NCBI RefSeq assembly: GCF_029531655.1
Contig: NZ_JANRMI010000002.1
Coordinates: 930,001-994,000, forward strand
DNA length: 64,000 bases
DNA from: Bdellovibrio svalbardensis
GTDB taxonomy: Bacteria; Bdellovibrionota; Bdellovibrionia; Bdellovibrionales; Bdellovibrionaceae
Reading direction: 5' to 3'
Of this stretch, positions 25,291 through 34,885 are shown piece after piece. Below the pieces are notes generated by a model, which had not been told where the DNA came from, made no database searches, and saw only the letters and a list, made by a program, of their open reading frames with translations. How positions within the stretch are numbered: the first letter of the stretch is position 1; every line of letters starts with the position of its first letter. The position numbers were made by a program, and so were the translations under genes.

Positions 25291-25347
25291 ACTAGACCAA
25301 GAGCCTGTTGTTGAGCTCCTTAGCCCAATCAAACTCTTAAATAAATT

Positions 25348-27885
25348 TTATGATACAGAGTTTGAAACGATTTCTTTCCATTTGGCAATCTGGTTCATCG
25401 CCTCGAGTGGACTCATTTGCATCAAAGGATACTTCTGAACCTCGTCCATCAAACTCTTCAAAGTCTCTTCGCGACGAAGAGTTTCTGGATCCACAGACGG
25501 CACGGGCGCTGCCATTTCTTCGTAAACCGGGATTGATGACAATTGATCCAACAAAGACAACTGACTGCTTGCTTGAACTCTTTTGGATTCAATTTCACGC
25601 AGCAAACCTTTTGCCCGCTTCGTCACTGTCGCTGGCAAACCTGCCAATTCCGCAACCTGCACACCGTAAGACTTCAGGGCCGGTCCTTTCACCAAAGTAT
25701 GAAGGAATCGGATTTCGCCATTTCGTTCCGCCACAGTCATGTGGGCGTTGGTAATTTGCGAGAAGCTTTGATCCAAAGAAGTCAGTTCATGGTAATGAGT
25801 CGCAAAGAAGGTCAATGCTTTCACATCACTCAAAAGGTGCTCAAGAATAGATTGTGCCAGGCACATACCATCAAAAGTACTCGTGCCGCGCCCCACTTCA
25901 TCCAGAATCACCAAAGAGTCCTTCGTGGCATTCTTCAACATGGCTGATGTCTCAATCATCTCAACCATGAAAGTAGAAAGACCTTCGGACAACTGATCGC
26001 TAGCACCGATACGCGTGAAGATAGAATCAAACAATGGCAAATGCGCTTCATCACAGGGAACGAAACTGCCCATTTGTGCCATGATCGACATCAAAGCGAC
26101 TTGTCTCATCAAAGTCGACTTACCGGCCATGTTCGGCCCCGTCAGAAGCAAGCAAGAATGAGGACGCAGTTCGATATCATTTGCAACAAACTGAGATTTC
26201 ACAGTTTGTTCCACCACGGGATGACGGCTGGCCTTTAACTTCAAGGAGCCATCATTCGTAAACTGAGGACGTACATATTTTTCTTCAAGACTTAACCAGG
26301 CAAGACTTGAGATCACATCCACTTCGCTGCACTCATGCGCCAAGGTCAAAAGTGCCGGGCATTGCGCGAGGATTTCTTTTCTCAAAGCTTCAAAGAATTC
26401 AAATTCAAGATCTGCACGTTTGGTATTCGCGCTCAGTACTTTTCTTTCAAGCTCCACCAACTCATCCGTGCAGTATCTCTCTGCGTTCGTCAAAGTCTGC
26501 TTGCGCTGATAGTTCGCCGGCGCCTTGTCTTTATGAGTATTGGTGATTTCGATATAATAACCAAAAACATTGTTATACCGAATCTTCAGGCTTGAGATGC
26601 CTGTCTTTTCTTTCTCTTCAGCCTCCATGCGCGCGACCATGGCTTGAGCATTGGTTGATAACTCAATCAACTCATCCAATTCAGAAGAAACTCCGGTACG
26701 GATCAAGTAGCCTTGTTTGGTCGCAAGAGGCGGGTCTTCCACCAAGGTGCGTTCAATTTTGTAGGCCAGATTGCGAAGAGGTTCAAAGTTCGCCGTGCCT
26801 CCTGATGTATGCAAAAGCACTTCCAGCGCACTGATCCCTGCATGCACACTGCCCGCTAATGCCAACAGATCTCGCCCATTGCATTGAGGCTGAGAAATCT
26901 TACCGAGGCGGCGTTCAATATCCCCCATCTGCCCCAATATCTGACGAACCCGTTTCAACTCAAGGACGTGACTTCTCCAGAATTCGACAGATGACAGACG
27001 ATTTTCAATCGCCTTTGGATCGCGCAACGGAAAGCTCAACCATTGACGAAGCAAGCGACTGCCCGCTGAGGTCTGCGTGCGATTAATGGCATGGAACAAA
27101 CTGCCAAGTCCTTCGCCTTTATAAGTGGAAAAAATCTCAAGGTGTCGAAGAGTTGTGCTTGATACATCAAGACGATGTTCAAGATCTCTTTCAACGAAAG
27201 GTGACAATGTCGCCAAAGCCTCTTCACCAGAAAGAGCCGTCACATAACTCAAAAGCCTTGCCGCTGTCTGGGGCGCCCCATTTTTCAAAAGGTCATGGGC
27301 AGAATCCTTCAGCTCCTCATGATGGGAAACCAGAAGATTTTGCAAACCACCCAAGAGGGCTTCATCTGCTTGTGCAATGACGATCTCTGCAACCGGAAGT
27401 ATCTGAAGGAACCGCAGAAGATCTTGAGTTTTCTTAGACTTAAAGAAGAATGCTTCACCAGTGGTTGAATCCAGGAAACTGATGGATTCAGAATCAACAC
27501 TCACCAAGTAGTGGGCTTTGGTCCCATCCAGAGTATCCGAATCATAAACCATTCCCGGAGTCAGAACGCGCGTCACCCCGCGCTTCACGATTCCTTTAGC
27601 AAGTTTCGGATCTTCAAGCTGATCACAAATCGCAATCTTAAAGCCATGAGATAGCAGCTTGTTAATAGGCCCCGCAATCGAGTGATGTGGCATCCCGCAC
27701 ATCGGGGTTTCATCTTGTGATTTTTTATTTCGTTGCGTAAGAGCGATCCCTAAAACCGGGGCCGCTTTGACCGCATCATCAAAGAACATTTCAAAGAAAT
27801 CCCCCATTCTAAAAAGAAGGATTTTATCTTGATGAACGGACTTAATGTCCCAGTATTGCTTCATGAGAGGAGTGAGATTCGACAT
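25348..27885 (-). CDS. mutS: DNA mismatch repair protein MutS
   Basis: An 845-residue MutS. The mismatch-recognition Phe-x-Glu is in 'LFRMGDFFEMFFDDA' near residue 28-38. The ATPase has Walker A 'GPNMAGKSTLMRQ', the 'SSFVP'-type clamp region, Walker B 'LVILDEVGRGTSTFDGM' and the conserved 'FFATHYHELTSL'. Domains run in the usual order (I mismatch, II connector, III lever, IV clamp, V ATPase). I start at the ATG at 27885 (MSNLTPLMKQ); a TTG two codons upstream is possible. It detects mismatches and recruits MutL. It is separate from its neighbours; no mutL in the window. Confidence 0.96.
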   Translation of the reverse strand: MSNLTPLMKQYWDIKSVHQDKILLFRMGDFFEMFFDDAVKAAPVLGIALTQRNKKSQDETPMCGMPHHSIAGPINKLLSHGFKIAICDQLEDPKLAKGIVKRGVTRVLTPGMVYDSDTLDGTKAHYLVSVDSESISFLDSTTGEAFFFKSKKTQDLLRFLQILPVAEIVIAQADEALLGGLQNLLVSHHEELKDSAHDLLKNGAPQTAARLLSYVTALSGEEALATLSPFVERDLEHRLDVSSTTLRHLEIFSTYKGEGLGSLFHAINRTQTSAGSRLLRQWLSFPLRDPKAIENRLSSVEFWRSHVLELKRVRQILGQMGDIERRLGKISQPQCNGRDLLALAGSVHAGISALEVLLHTSGGTANFEPLRNLAYKIERTLVEDPPLATKQGYLIRTGVSSELDELIELSTNAQAMVARMEAEEKEKTGISSLKIRYNNVFGYYIEITNTHKDKAPANYQRKQTLTNAERYCTDELVELERKVLSANTKRADLEFEFFEALRKEILAQCPALLTLAHECSEVDVISSLAWLSLEEKYVRPQFTNDGSLKLKASRHPVVEQTVKSQFVANDIELRPHSCLLLTGPNMAGKSTLMRQVALMSIMAQMGSFVPCDEAHLPLFDSIFTRIGASDQLSEGLSTFMVEMIETSAMLKNATKDSLVILDEVGRGTSTFDGMCLAQSILEHLLSDVKALTFFATHYHELTSLDQSFSQITNAHMTVAERNGEIRFLHTLVKGPALKSYGVQVAELAGLPATVTKRAKGLLREIESKRVQASSQLSLLDQLSSIPVYEEMAAPVPSVDPETLRREETLKSLMDEVQKYPLMQMSPLEAMNQIAKWKEIVSNSVS

Positions 27886-27932
27886 AGGCAAAAAACCTAT
27901 CGAAGCCCACCCAAAGTTTCAAGACGAACAGG

Positions 27933-27947
27933 AGGTACGCCGTACCT
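27933..27947. repeat. Dispersed palindrome family B, copy 1
   Basis: Arms AGGTACG and CGTACCT around a C. A second copy lies at 46698-46714. About 27 bp are identical in inverted orientation, including the adjoining TTTTTGAGGCTCA. It lies between mutS and mpl. Confidence 0.75.
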
Positions 27948-28025
27948 TTTTGAGGCTCACCGCATTAGAGCGGGAGCCCGCTTGAGAAAATAGCCAAAAA
28001 CCAGATCAATGACGCAGTGCGCTTC

Positions 28026-29444
28026 TTACTCAAGGGCTTTCATGAGTTTTGTATAAATGCCGTCGAATCCGCCGTTGCTCATGATGAGAATGACGTCGCC
28101 TGTTTTTGCACGAGACTTAAGAGCTTCGACGATATGATCGGCAGAATCAAAGGCTCCCGCAGTGACACCGGATTTTTGCAGATCCGCGACCAGCTCTTCA
28201 CTGGAGAATCTGTCTTCGCTGTCGATCTTCGATTGATCGAAGGCTTTGGCCAAAAGAACCTCGTGAGAGCCCTTAAACGCCTCCACGTAATCTTTTTGGA
28301 AGACTTTACGGCGAGACGTCGCACTTCTTGGTTCAAACACAGAGAAGACTTTTCTGCTTGGATATTTCTTCTGAATTCCCTTAACGGTTTCACGCACAGC
28401 TGTTGGATGATGCGCGAAATCTTCAATCACCAGAATGCCATTCGGCTCGCCCAAAATTTCCTGACGTCGTTTGACGCCTTCAAAAGACTCCATCGCGATT
28501 TGAATTCTGTTTTCCGAAAATCCAAGAATTTTCGACATTGCAATCACGGCTGTCGCATTAAGAATATTATAATCCCCGGTGATTTGCATCGAGTATGGTC
28601 CTAGGATCTCACCTTTATGATGAACCTCAAAACCCACGCCTTTTTCATTCTGGAAAAGAACTTTCGCGCGGAAATCCGCCTCCGCTTTAAAGCCATAGGT
28701 GAATGAGTTTTTGCACTTAGCAAGTTTGCGCAACTCCAGGACATTCGCATCTTCCGCACAAGCCAACAAAGTTCCATTTTCAGGAATCAAAGTCATCAAA
28801 CGCGCAAAAGAATCTTTTACAGCTTGAAGGTCTTTATAAATATCTGCGTGATCGAACTCCACAGAAGTCAGAATCACATGTTTCGGCTTGTAATGAATGA
28901 ACTTCGGTACTTTATCAAAGAAAGCCGTATCGTATTCATCACCCTCAATAATAAAATAATTTCCCTCTGGATTTTTAAATGACTGAGAGAAATTCTTAGG
29001 AATACCACCGATCAAGAATCCCGGTTTCACTCCCGCATTTTCAGCAACCCAGGACATCATCGATGTCGTGGTTGTTTTTCCATGAGTTCCTGAGATCACA
29101 ACACTTTCGCGATCTGCGATAATCAACTCACCCATCGCTTTCGGCAAAGACGTATAGGGAATTCCCAACTTCATCAACTCTTGCGCCTCTTCGTTGCTCT
29201 TAGAGATGACGTTCCCTACGATAACAAAGTCCGGTTGAGGATGAAGATTTTCGGCCTTGTAGCCTTTTTGAATTGTGATTCCCAGACTTTCAAGCTGAGT
29301 CGACATCGGAGGATACGGATTCATATCACTGCCCGTGATCTTAAATCCGCGATCTTTCAATAAGCCCGCCATAGAGGCCATCGCCGTTCCGCAAATACCC
29401 ATCAAGTGAATATGACAACCAGGTTTTAAATCCATTTCAAACAC
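28026..29444 (-). CDS. mpl: UDP-N-acetylmuramate--L-alanyl-gamma-D-glutamyl-meso-DAP ligase
   Basis: A 472-residue Mur ligase of the Mpl branch. 'HLMGICGTAMASMAGLLKDR' and 'YPPMSTQLESLGI' are Mpl-type rather than MurC-type, 'ISGTHGKTTTTSMMSWV' is the ATP-binding motif, and 'IEDFAHHPTAVRETVKG' the conserved HHP region. Mpl attaches recycled tripeptide to UDP-MurNAc, so the cell reuses degraded wall peptides. The start is the GTG at 29444, with AGAAGG just upstream; an ATG at 29435 is an alternative. It overlaps the serine hydrolase stop by eight bases and is the last gene of the coupled block. Confidence 0.93.
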   Translation of the reverse strand: MFEMDLKPGCHIHLMGICGTAMASMAGLLKDRGFKITGSDMNPYPPMSTQLESLGITIQKGYKAENLHPQPDFVIVGNVISKSNEEAQELMKLGIPYTSLPKAMGELIIADRESVVISGTHGKTTTTSMMSWVAENAGVKPGFLIGGIPKNFSQSFKNPEGNYFIIEGDEYDTAFFDKVPKFIHYKPKHVILTSVEFDHADIYKDLQAVKDSFARLMTLIPENGTLLACAEDANVLELRKLAKCKNSFTYGFKAEADFRAKVLFQNEKGVGFEVHHKGEILGPYSMQITGDYNILNATAVIAMSKILGFSENRIQIAMESFEGVKRRQEILGEPNGILVIEDFAHHPTAVRETVKGIQKKYPSRKVFSVFEPRSATSRRKVFQKDYVEAFKGSHEVLLAKAFDQSKIDSEDRFSSEELVADLQKSGVTAGAFDSADHIVEALKSRAKTGDVILIMSNGGFDGIYTKLMKALE

Positions 29445-30498
29445 CAGACCTTCTGTAATTTTCTACAATCCAATTATGTATTTCAGGGCGCAGTTTTGAA
29501 AAGGCTTTATTTTCAGATCCGTACAAAACGCGATTCGAGAGAACAATAACGCTCATATCCATCTTAGGATCGTACCACATCGAGGTTCCAGTGAATCCCG
29601 TGTGTCCGATAGAATCTAAAGAGAAATAGGCTCCGCAGCTTGCGGATCCCGGCGTCGGCATCATATAACCCATCGCCCAGTCACCTTTTCCCTCTGGCAA
29701 AGCACGCTTTGCAAACAACTGAGCCGTTTTCTGACGAATGGAATAGCGAGCAATCCCCATCAATTGCGAACGCAAATGCAGTGAATACCAGCCCACGTCA
29801 TCGATACTGCCGAAAAGTCCAGCATGAGTCGAAACGCCTCCCATAGACCAGCAATTCAAGTCATGAACTTCGCCTTGTACCAATTTCTTACGAACAGGGC
29901 ACTCCTCCGTCGGAGCAAACAAAGATGATTTGATTGAAGTCTGGTTGTCCGGATGGAACTCCAGCGTGGTTCCCAGATAGAACTTGTTTTTAATGTCCGT
30001 CCAAACATCCAAGATGGGCTTATCAAAGAGTTTCTCAAGCACATAACTCAAAACAATAAATCCCACGTCAGAATAAATAGCAGTCTCTTGCTTTTCCAAT
30101 TTCAAATTCTGCAGAATCCCACGAAGCTGCTCGCGACGTTGATCGCGCGGCAATGCCATGTTGAGTTCCTGATAAAATGGCATCCACCAGGCAAGACCTG
30201 AGCTGTGAGTTAAGAGCTCTGTCAATTTTGTTTCTTTATGAGCAAACCAAGGAAGAAGATCCGAAACTTTTGTCTCAAAATTCCATTTCCCCAACTCAAA
30301 GGCATACATCATCGCCTGCTGAGTAAAAATGATCTTCGTCAAACTCGCCAAATCATAATAGGCATAGGTGTTGCCGACTGCGATATCACAGATGATTTTA
30401 CCACCTTGATAAGCACGAACCATGACTCCTGGGGTTGTATCACGAATACGATCTTCAAGCTGAGTGATGAGATTTTTCTCAAGAACTGAGTATTTCAT
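29437..30498 (-). CDS. Beta-lactamase-fold serine hydrolase
   Basis: A 353-residue serine hydrolase of the class C beta-lactamase/esterase group. 'YDLASLTKIIF' provides the SxxK nucleophile motif, 'AIYSDVGFIVLSY' the YxN-like motif (here Y-S-D), and 'IGHTGFTGTSMW' the third H-T-G motif in place of K-T-G. No signal peptide is seen, so it may act in the cytoplasm. Its ATG shares one base with the ldcA TAA (TAATG). Placement between ldcA and mpl suggests a muropeptide-trimming role, but esterase or amidase activity is equally possible. Confidence 0.82.
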   Translation of the reverse strand: MKYSVLEKNLITQLEDRIRDTTPGVMVRAYQGGKIICDIAVGNTYAYYDLASLTKIIFTQQAMMYAFELGKWNFETKVSDLLPWFAHKETKLTELLTHSSGLAWWMPFYQELNMALPRDQRREQLRGILQNLKLEKQETAIYSDVGFIVLSYVLEKLFDKPILDVWTDIKNKFYLGTTLEFHPDNQTSIKSSLFAPTEECPVRKKLVQGEVHDLNCWSMGGVSTHAGLFGSIDDVGWYSLHLRSQLMGIARYSIRQKTAQLFAKRALPEGKGDWAMGYMMPTPGSASCGAYFSLDSIGHTGFTGTSMWYDPKMDMSVIVLSNRVLYGSENKAFSKLRPEIHNWIVENYRRSGV

Positions 30499-31430
30499 TA
30501 GGCTTTTCCCCCTGTCTGTATAGTGAGGTGCGCTTTTCCGCCTTCAAGCTGAAGGACGCACGAAGTATTGAAAGGCACCGGTCTTTGCACTGAAGCATGA
30601 CCCGCTTCCAACCCTTTAAAGAGTGGAATATCCAGATCCTGAGCCCAGCGTTTAAACACTAAATCAAAATTATTTTTACCAGTTGATGGCTCTTCTCCAC
30701 CAATAAAGTCACCCAGGATAATGCCCTGGCATTTCTTTAGAACTCCCCCTTGACGGAATTGTTCCAGCATCCGATCGATGCGATACCCACGCTCACCCAA
30801 ATCTTCAATAAACAACAAAGACTTGTCAGCGTTAATCTGCCAAGGCGTTCCCATGGAAGATTGAAGAACCGTGAGGTTTCCACCGACTATTTTGGATTTT
30901 AAGCTTTTGATTTTCTTAGCCGAGTCATTCAAAGGTTTCAGTTTTTTAAACTCAACCGCCTTCTCCTGACCGAAAAGAATTCTATGCAGCTCTTTTTCAT
31001 GTTTCGGAGAAACAAGTTTTCTGCCCAAACGATCCAAAAGGGGCGCATGCAAAGTGGGCCATCCCCATTCTTGAATCAAAAAAGTATGAATAGAGGTGAT
31101 ATCGCTAATACCAATAAGCAACTTCGGCTCTTTTGGTTTCTTTAGTTTCGCCAACATTGGAAGAAGACGATTGCTGCCGTAGCCCCCACGCAAACACCAG
31201 ATCGTTCGGGAATCTTTCGATTCAATGGCGGCTTTTAAAAATGAAAAGCGCTGCTCATCTTCATTGGCATGCAAGAAGTGCGGTTTTACCAACCCCTTCG
31301 GAATACGTGGAACCAACTTCCACTTAACCAAAAAATCATGCGCACCATCGATTTCATGAGGCTGCGACGGGTAGCCAGGAGCCACCACATCAACGATGTC
31401 ATTTTCCTGCAAGAACTTCCAATGTTCCAC
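30498..31430 (-). CDS. ldcA: LD-carboxypeptidase (peptidase S66 family)
   Basis: A 310-residue member of the S66 family, which removes the terminal D-Ala from muropeptide tetrapeptides (LdcA) or cleaves related amides (MccF). 'DIVDVVAPGYPSQPHE' is the opening, 'TIWCLRGGYGSNRLLP' the family signature, and 'LLIGISDITSIHTFL' holds the catalytic Ser. The Glu and His of the triad come later ('LLFIEDLGERGYRID', 'GLEAGHASVQRPVPF'). The start is GTG, sharing one base with the purB TAG. Next to mpl this fits wall recycling: LdcA makes the tripeptide that Mpl reuses. MccF-like function is the alternative. Confidence 0.9.
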   Translation of the reverse strand: MEHWKFLQENDIVDVVAPGYPSQPHEIDGAHDFLVKWKLVPRIPKGLVKPHFLHANEDEQRFSFLKAAIESKDSRTIWCLRGGYGSNRLLPMLAKLKKPKEPKLLIGISDITSIHTFLIQEWGWPTLHAPLLDRLGRKLVSPKHEKELHRILFGQEKAVEFKKLKPLNDSAKKIKSLKSKIVGGNLTVLQSSMGTPWQINADKSLLFIEDLGERGYRIDRMLEQFRQGGVLKKCQGIILGDFIGGEEPSTGKNNFDLVFKRWAQDLDIPLFKGLEAGHASVQRPVPFNTSCVLQLEGGKAHLTIQTGGKA

Positions 31431-32716
31431 TACTTCACTCGTTTCAAAATATCTTTAATAGTTTTTTTGTGCTTTTTACCAGTGAAGATCTCTTCAATCT
31501 CTTTTGGCTTCAAAAGGGCCCGAACATCATCGTCACCCATTAACTTGTCTTTCAAGTTTTCTCCAAAACCCAAAGAATGACAAAGCCGCTGAACCAAAGA
31601 GTAAGCATCTTCACGACGCATCCCTTTTGCCACCAAGGCCAGCAAAACATGAGAACTGAACAACTGACCTTGAGAGCTATCGATATTATCCATCATGCGT
31701 TTTTTATTCACATCCAGACCATCGAGCAAAATACTCATACGGGTCACGGCATAGTCTGCAACAATAAAGGCATCCGGGAAAATCACACGCTCAACAGAAG
31801 AATGTGAAATATCCCGTTCATGCCACAAAGCCACATCTTCAAGAGCTGCCACTGCATAGCCACGAAGCAACCGCGAAAGACCGGTGATATTTTCAGCGCT
31901 GATAGGATTTTTTTTATGAGGCATTGCCGAAGAGCCTTTTTGGCCCTTGGTAAACCCTTCAGTCACTTCACCCACGTCACTTCGTTGCAGATGACGAAGC
32001 TCAATAGCTAAACGTTCCAATCCAGTTCCAAGCATAGCCAGCGCCGTCATCATTTCCGCATGACGATCCCGAGGAATCACTTGGGTCGCAATCAGTTCAG
32101 GCTTCAACTTCAATTTTTTTGCAACCATCAACTCGACTTTTGGAGATTGACTTGAGTAAGTCCCAACAGCCCCACTCAATTTACAGATGGCCATATTATC
32201 AAGAGCATCTTTCACGCGTTTTTTATTACGACGAACCTCCGTCAGGAAACCCGCCATTTTAAAACCAAATGTCGTCGGCTCTGCAAACATGCCATGAGTG
32301 CGTCCGGCACACATAGTCTCTGCATGCTTGGTCACCAAACTTTTCAAAGATCTTTCAAGATTCAAAATTGAAAGCATCAAGACTTGTCCGGCTTCACGAA
32401 CCTGCAAACTGAAGGCAGTGTCCAAAACATCCGATGAAGTCATTCCGAAGTGAACATATTTTCCATGTGGACCAATATTCTCCGCCAGGTTACTGACAAA
32501 GGCGATCACATCGTGTTTGGTTTCTTTTTCAATTTCAGAAATTCGTTTTACATTAAAGCGAGCTTTCTGCGTGATGGTTTTTGCCGCGACCTTAGGAATA
32601 AGACCCAGTTGAGCCTGCACCTGAGCGACAGTCACCTCAACTTCCATCATCTTGCCAAACTTATGATCCATATCCCAAAGAAGTCCCATCTCTGGGCGAG
32701 TGTATCTTTCGATCAC
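31430..32716 (-). CDS. purB: Adenylosuccinate lyase
   Basis: A 428-residue PurB, which splits SAICAR and adenylosuccinate in purine synthesis. I start at the GTG at 32716 (MIERYTRPEMGLLWD, the typical N-terminus); it overlaps the upstream TGA in a GTGA junction and has AAAGGA upstream. The frame open to 32791 is not used. 'GMTSSDVLDTAFSLQ', 'GRTHGMFAEPTTFGFK' and the lyase signature 'GSSAMPHKKNPISAENI' are intact. Why a purine gene heads a wall-recycling run is unclear; translational coupling to ldcA is by a one-base overlap. Confidence 0.95.
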   Translation of the reverse strand: MIERYTRPEMGLLWDMDHKFGKMMEVEVTVAQVQAQLGLIPKVAAKTITQKARFNVKRISEIEKETKHDVIAFVSNLAENIGPHGKYVHFGMTSSDVLDTAFSLQVREAGQVLMLSILNLERSLKSLVTKHAETMCAGRTHGMFAEPTTFGFKMAGFLTEVRRNKKRVKDALDNMAICKLSGAVGTYSSQSPKVELMVAKKLKLKPELIATQVIPRDRHAEMMTALAMLGTGLERLAIELRHLQRSDVGEVTEGFTKGQKGSSAMPHKKNPISAENITGLSRLLRGYAVAALEDVALWHERDISHSSVERVIFPDAFIVADYAVTRMSILLDGLDVNKKRMMDNIDSSQGQLFSSHVLLALVAKGMRREDAYSLVQRLCHSLGFGENLKDKLMGDDDVRALLKPKEIEEIFTGKKHKKTIKDILKRVK

Positions 32717-34032
32717 GGAGTTTGATCCTTTCTTTCTTTGCTTCGTTGCATACGATCTTTCTGTTCTTTCAACAGCTTCTCTTTCCACCATGCAACGATA
32801 CGTTCCTGAATACCTTCACTGCGAGCAAAGCTTGCACTCCAAGCATAATGAGACCATTCTTCCGGCCCATCGAGATGAAGGTTGCTGAAAGAAACCTTCC
32901 CACGACGCGTTTTCTGTTTCTCTGAAAAGACCGGATAGCGAGGGGCTCCGAGCTGAGCGTAAGTATAGTAATATTCCTGTGGGAAACTTAAAATCTGAAC
33001 TTCCGCCAAAGACATACGGCGAGCCAAGTGATCATTCATGCGCACACTGCGCGTAGTGAGATACTCTTTATTGAATCTTTGTACTGTAGGAATTCGCATC
33101 CACACATCAAATTGATCTTCCAAAGAAGTGCGCTGCAAGACCATCATATTCTCATGAGTCCATGGAGAATACAGATCGTCGACCACCACCGTGTGCAGTG
33201 GAAGACTGTCACGTTCAAAGCATTGCTTCAGGCCAGCACGATAACGAACCCAACACCACTCGGACTCAAGTGGTCCCTCAGAGAAGAAGTACTTTCCTAA
33301 ACGTTCATTTAAAAAATAGCTCTCTTCGCTCGAAAGCATCCACACAATTTGCTCAAGGCGAAACAAGCCCTGCTTCTCTCCCGAGATTTCCAAACCGGTC
33401 ACAGATTTACCGGCACCGAAAGATGCATCCACAATTTGTTGTGGCTCGAGAACTTCAACACCTTTTGTGCGAAGCCATTCCAACGATCTTTCAAAACCCG
33501 CACGAGTCGCCTGACGTACGAAGAACGAAGACAAGATGGGAAGACACTCCCCTTCATTCGCACCTCGTGCATTCGGCATATAAGTCGTTCCCGCCCATTG
33601 ATGTGCGAAATGCAAAAGCCAGCTTTGATCAAAATTAAAATCAGAGAGGTTTCTATAAAGCACTTTTGCATTCTTATCTAACACCGATGAGTACAAAAGA
33701 TCTTTCACTTGGGAAGCCAAAGGGAGATTGTCGATCTTAAACTTTGTCAGCGGCCCCTTAAACTCGACCGGCCCCTCAGGAAGCCACAGAGAAAATCCAT
33801 TCGGCACTTCCTCGAAAGCATCCTCAGAGTACAAGCGATCCACTTGTGATTCAGAAATTCTTTCGTTCCGAAAAAAACCAAAGGGGCCTTCGATATCCTC
33901 TTTTGGCCAAACTCCAAGTTTGGATGAAACATCCACCAAGGTGGTTTTGATACCTTCTTGTGCAAGAGCCGCGGCCAACCAGTGGCCTCTTCCAAATGCT
34001 GAAACTATGATGATGGGATTTCCCAACTCCAT
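32713..34032 (-). CDS. Putative FAD/NAD(P)-binding Rossmann-fold protein
   Basis: A 439-residue protein starting MELGNPIIIVSAFGRGHWLA, a hydrophobic strand followed by a glycine-rich turn (F-G-R-G-H) and 'KTTLVDVSSKLG', as in FAD/NAD-binding Rossmann folds. A middle 'GFERSLEWLRTKGVEVLEPQ' segment resembles the dinucleotide-binding helix of flavin monooxygenase-type oxidoreductases. The C-terminus is basic and Lys/Glu-rich. I do not recognise a named family. Its stop overlaps the purB GTG (GTGA), so it is the promoter-proximal gene of the coupled block. Confidence 0.65.
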   Translation of the reverse strand: MELGNPIIIVSAFGRGHWLAAALAQEGIKTTLVDVSSKLGVWPKEDIEGPFGFFRNERISESQVDRLYSEDAFEEVPNGFSLWLPEGPVEFKGPLTKFKIDNLPLASQVKDLLYSSVLDKNAKVLYRNLSDFNFDQSWLLHFAHQWAGTTYMPNARGANEGECLPILSSFFVRQATRAGFERSLEWLRTKGVEVLEPQQIVDASFGAGKSVTGLEISGEKQGLFRLEQIVWMLSSEESYFLNERLGKYFFSEGPLESEWCWVRYRAGLKQCFERDSLPLHTVVVDDLYSPWTHENMMVLQRTSLEDQFDVWMRIPTVQRFNKEYLTTRSVRMNDHLARRMSLAEVQILSFPQEYYYTYAQLGAPRYPVFSEKQKTRRGKVSFSNLHLDGPEEWSHYAWSASFARSEGIQERIVAWWKEKLLKEQKDRMQRSKERKDQTP

Positions 34033-34204
34033 GCTTGTTTGAACTCCTGCAAAAAGATAATGAATTTTAGACCTAAATACTCCTAATGATTAGAAAATCA
34101 GGAACCCTCAAAGTCAAAGGTGCGCACTGCAGCGAAACCCTTTGGGGGACTTTTTCTTGAGGAAAAGCGCAGATGACTCTAGACTCAGCCGCCTGGAGGC
34201 TCCT

Positions 34205-34765
34205 ATGCGTCTTTTCGTCTCTCTTTTTATGCTCCTACTGGGCCTGACGGCTTCCGCTGAAAGCACAACATCTGCTCAGAATTTTTTCGAACTTTCTGCG
34301 ACTGACATCTCTGGAAAGAAGGTCAATTTCTCAACCTACCGAGGCAAAGTGGTTTTAGTGGTCAATACCGCATCTCAATGCGGCTTCACTCCGCAACTCA
34401 AAGAACTCGAAGCAATGTACAAAAAATACGCAAATCGCGGATTCATCGTGCTGGCTTTCCCTTCAAATGATTTCAAACAGGAAAAAGGCGACAACACCGC
34501 AGTCAAAGGCTTCGCGGAAAAAGAGTACGGCGTGACTTTTCCATTTTTCGATAAAGCCCCGGTCACTGGCGCAGACAAACAACCGGTCTATCAGTTTCTG
34601 ACTGAAAAGAAACCAGGACTTCTGCTGAAAGACGTCAGCTGGAACTTCGAAAAATTTCTAGTAAATCGCAAAGGGGAAGTCATCGAAAGATGGAGTTCGA
34701 TCACCAAGCCCTCATCAGAAAAAGTCGTGGAGTCTGTCGAAAAAGCCCTCGGCGAACCTCTCTAA
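34205..34765 (+). CDS. Exported glutathione peroxidase family protein
   Basis: A 186-residue protein started at the ATG at 34205 (GGAGG five bases before). It has a signal peptide (MRLFVSLFMLLLGLTASA). 'KVVLVVNTASQCGFTPQ' carries the peroxidatic Cys in place of selenocysteine, 'SWNFEKFLVNRKG' the Trp-Asn of the catalytic tetrad, and 'LAFPSNDFKQEKGDN' the Gln region, one residue shorter than the usual F-G-x-Q-E-P. It should reduce hydroperoxides in the periplasm, probably with thioredoxin-like donors. Divergent from the block that ends in mpl. Confidence 0.92.
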   Translation: MRLFVSLFMLLLGLTASAESTTSAQNFFELSATDISGKKVNFSTYRGKVVLVVNTASQCGFTPQLKELEAMYKKYANRGFIVLAFPSNDFKQEKGDNTAVKGFAEKEYGVTFPFFDKAPVTGADKQPVYQFLTEKKPGLLLKDVSWNFEKFLVNRKGEVIERWSSITKPSSEKVVESVEKALGEPL

Positions 34766-34885
34766 GAGGACCTCAAACCGCAATCTTGTTTCAACTTGAG
34801 ACACTCCAAAAAGTCTAGCCCTATTCTGGCACTTTTCTTTGAAGTTTTCCCCTCTTTCATTCGATAATAATAAGAGGGGGAAATT

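Noticed and set aside
28017-28604. 195-residue plus-strand ORF
   Set aside because: Lies entirely over mpl in the opposite strand; mpl is clear by motifs and this frame shows no family features.
32717-32791. Upstream extension of purB to 32791
   Set aside because: The GTG at 32716 overlaps the upstream stop and begins the standard PurB N-terminus.
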